A DNA stretch of 7,016 nt from Thermoprotei archaeon (lineage in GTDB: Archaea; Thermoproteota; Thermoprotei; Thermofilales; B15-G2). A program made the position numbers and the translations under genes. Each line of letters begins with the position of its first letter. The stretch's first letter is position 1. The notes beneath the pieces were generated by a model. It was not told the origin of the DNA, did no database searches, and was given only the letters and a program-made list of their open reading frames with translations. The stretch spans positions 1-7,016 of the forward strand of contig QMRV01000090.1 in the NCBI GenBank assembly GCA_003649445.1. The letters are read 5' to 3'. Below, piece by piece: positions 5,939 to 7,016 of this stretch.

Positions 5939-7016
5939 TTAATTTCCCATTTCGAATAGGTTTATAATTCTATTTTCTACGACATCAAAAAGCCCTCTGG
6001 GTGTTATTTTTAATTCCGGGCTAACAGTCAAAGTTAAAGTTGATATGGACTTTATAGGGTCAAAATGCTCGTAACCTAGGTTGTAAAGTGTTTCTCTAAT
6101 AAGTGCGATGTTCTTGGCTACCTTTTCTGAGTTATCCAAACTCATAATTCCTCCTACAGGTAATTTCTGGTATGCTAATAACCTATTATCGCACACTACA
6201 GCTAATCCTCCTTGACCTTTTACTACATAGTCTGCAGCCTTAACCATATCGTTAACGTTTCTGCCTAAGACCAGGAGGTTATGGCTGTCATGAGCGTAGG
6301 TTGTAGCTATGGCTCCTTTTTTCAAGATAGCTCCTTTAACAAATCCTAGAGCGTATCTTTCATAACCGTACCTATTAAATACGGCTGCTAAGGCTAAGCT
6401 TGTGTTTTCCCATAAGACCTTGCTGTTAAAGACTTTTACTGTCTCCTTTCTTTTCCTAGTGAATGTAGTATGAGGTAAAACCTCTATAACGTTAACGTTG
6501 ATTTCACCATAGCTTATTGGCGCTTTAACTTCTAAGATCTTACTACTGATCTTGAAGGGTTTAATACTACTTAAAAACTTTCCAGGAATAGCTGACACGT
6601 GGCTTACTTTATTGATGAGGAAACCTCTATCCTTAGTGTATATTAGCTTGCCCTCCTTAAACACCTTTATAACATCTAACTGTTCTAAATCACTAACAAC
6701 TATGACATCAGCTATTTTACCTGGTGTTAAAGCTCCTCTATCATATAAGCGCATTCTGTTAGCTGGCGCTAAGGTTGCTGCGTAAAATGCTTTTTCGGGC
6801 TCTAACCCTAGCTTTAGAGCCTTCCTAAGAATATGATCTAAATGTCCTTCATACACTAGCTTAGCAGCATCAACATCGTCTGTTACGAAAGCATACGTAC
6901 CAGCGGGCAGTTTCTTTAGAGTTTCAATAACATCTTCAGTTAACGATTTCTCCTGTATTTCAACAAAAACTCCCTTTCTTACCCTCTCAATAATAAGTTC
7001 GGAAGTCATTTGCGTA
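5939..7016 (-). CDS. ade: Adenine deaminase, C-terminal two-thirds (5' end outside window)
   Basis: This enzyme family hydrolyses adenine to hypoxanthine and ammonia in purine salvage. The reading frame stays open to the right edge. An in-frame ATG at 7009 is not taken as the start, because the preceding codons (ACG CAA) remain open and the family runs near 550-600 residues; about 200 N-terminal residues, including the HxH metal site, should lie outside. Numbered from that ATG, FVTDD (41-45) carries the metal Asp of the barrel. EGHLDHILRKALKLGLEP (54-71), AATLAPANRMRL (77-88) and GALTPGKIADVIVVSDL (92-108) are standard for Ade. The C-terminal domain has YAHDSHNLLVLG (238-249), PVGGIMS (284-290) and TVSPELKITPRGLFDV (328-343), all close to the family pattern. 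The REGS-like motif after the early helix reads QEKS (19-22) here. The stop lies 84 bp upstream of the importer operon on the same strand. The protein is expected to be cytoplasmic. Confidence 0.92.
   Translation of the reverse strand, partial: TQMTSELIIERVRKGVFVEIQEKSLTEDVIETLKKLPAGTYAFVTDDVDAAKLVYEGHLDHILRKALKLGLEPEKAFYAATLAPANRMRLYDRGALTPGKIADVIVVSDLEQLDVIKVFKEGKLIYTKDRGFLINKVSHVSAIPGKFLSSIKPFKISSKILEVKAPISYGEINVNVIEVLPHTTFTRKRKETVKVFNSKVLWENTSLALAAVFNRYGYERYALGFVKGAILKKGAIATTYAHDSHNLLVLGRNVNDMVKAADYVVKGQGGLAVVCDNRLLAYQKLPVGGIMSLDNSEKVAKNIALIRETLYNLGYEHFDPIKSISTLTLTVSPELKITPRGLFDVVENRIINLFEMGN

Noticed and set aside
7007..7009. ATG at 7009 as the true start of adenine deaminase
   Set aside because: The frame is open to the window edge, and the remaining sequence begins in the middle of the catalytic domain, so this is an internal Met of a longer protein. 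The gene is cut by the window, not by a mutation.

Overview
The window looks like chromosomal DNA from an archaeon, probably a thermophilic member of the Thermoproteota (Crenarchaeota). The evidence is indirect. The DNA is AT-rich, and the proteins are rich in Ile, Val, Lys and Glu. Arg is often encoded by AGA/AGG. Ribosome binding sites are of the GGTGA type, GTG and TTG starts occur, and the candidate promoters are TATA-like (TTATAAAA, TTTAAAA) rather than bacterial -35/-10 pairs. The solute-binding protein has an uncleaved-looking N-terminal membrane anchor and a Thr/Pro linker, with no lipobox. No sequence search was possible, so the exact lineage is open.

Layout: on the plus strand, positions 2-145 hold the C-terminal end of a thioredoxin-fold protein. 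Everything else is on the minus strand, so it reads from right to left. At the right edge is adenine deaminase, with its N-terminal part beyond the window (5939-7016). An 84-bp gap follows, carrying TATA-like boxes and a 21-bp near-perfect palindrome. Next comes a tightly packed transporter operon: a membrane-anchored solute-binding protein (4769-5854), two permeases (3901-4740 and 3109-3894) and an ABC ATPase (2029-3099). An amidohydrolase of the MtaD/SsnA/DadD deaminase type (721-2022) follows only 6 bp later. After a 75-bp gap with a candidate promoter, a small secreted or membrane-anchored protein of unknown function (154-645) runs convergently into the thioredoxin-like gene, with only 8 bp between their stop codons. 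No stretch over 300 bases lacks a gene.

How the genes may work together: the four transporter genes make one complete importer of the PotABCD (polyamine/iron/thiamine-like) class. It is embedded between two enzymes that both belong to the amidohydrolase superfamily, and both families include purine deaminases. The simplest functional reading is uptake of an amino-purine, nucleoside or related amine, coupled to deamination in the cytoplasm. The importer family is better known for polyamines, iron and thiamine, so the substrate is inference only. The amidohydrolase lacks the usual His-Asn-Pro...Ser-Asn substrate-loop motif while keeping its metal ligands, which points to an unusual substrate.

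I see no RNA genes, CRISPR arrays, mobile elements or clear terminators.
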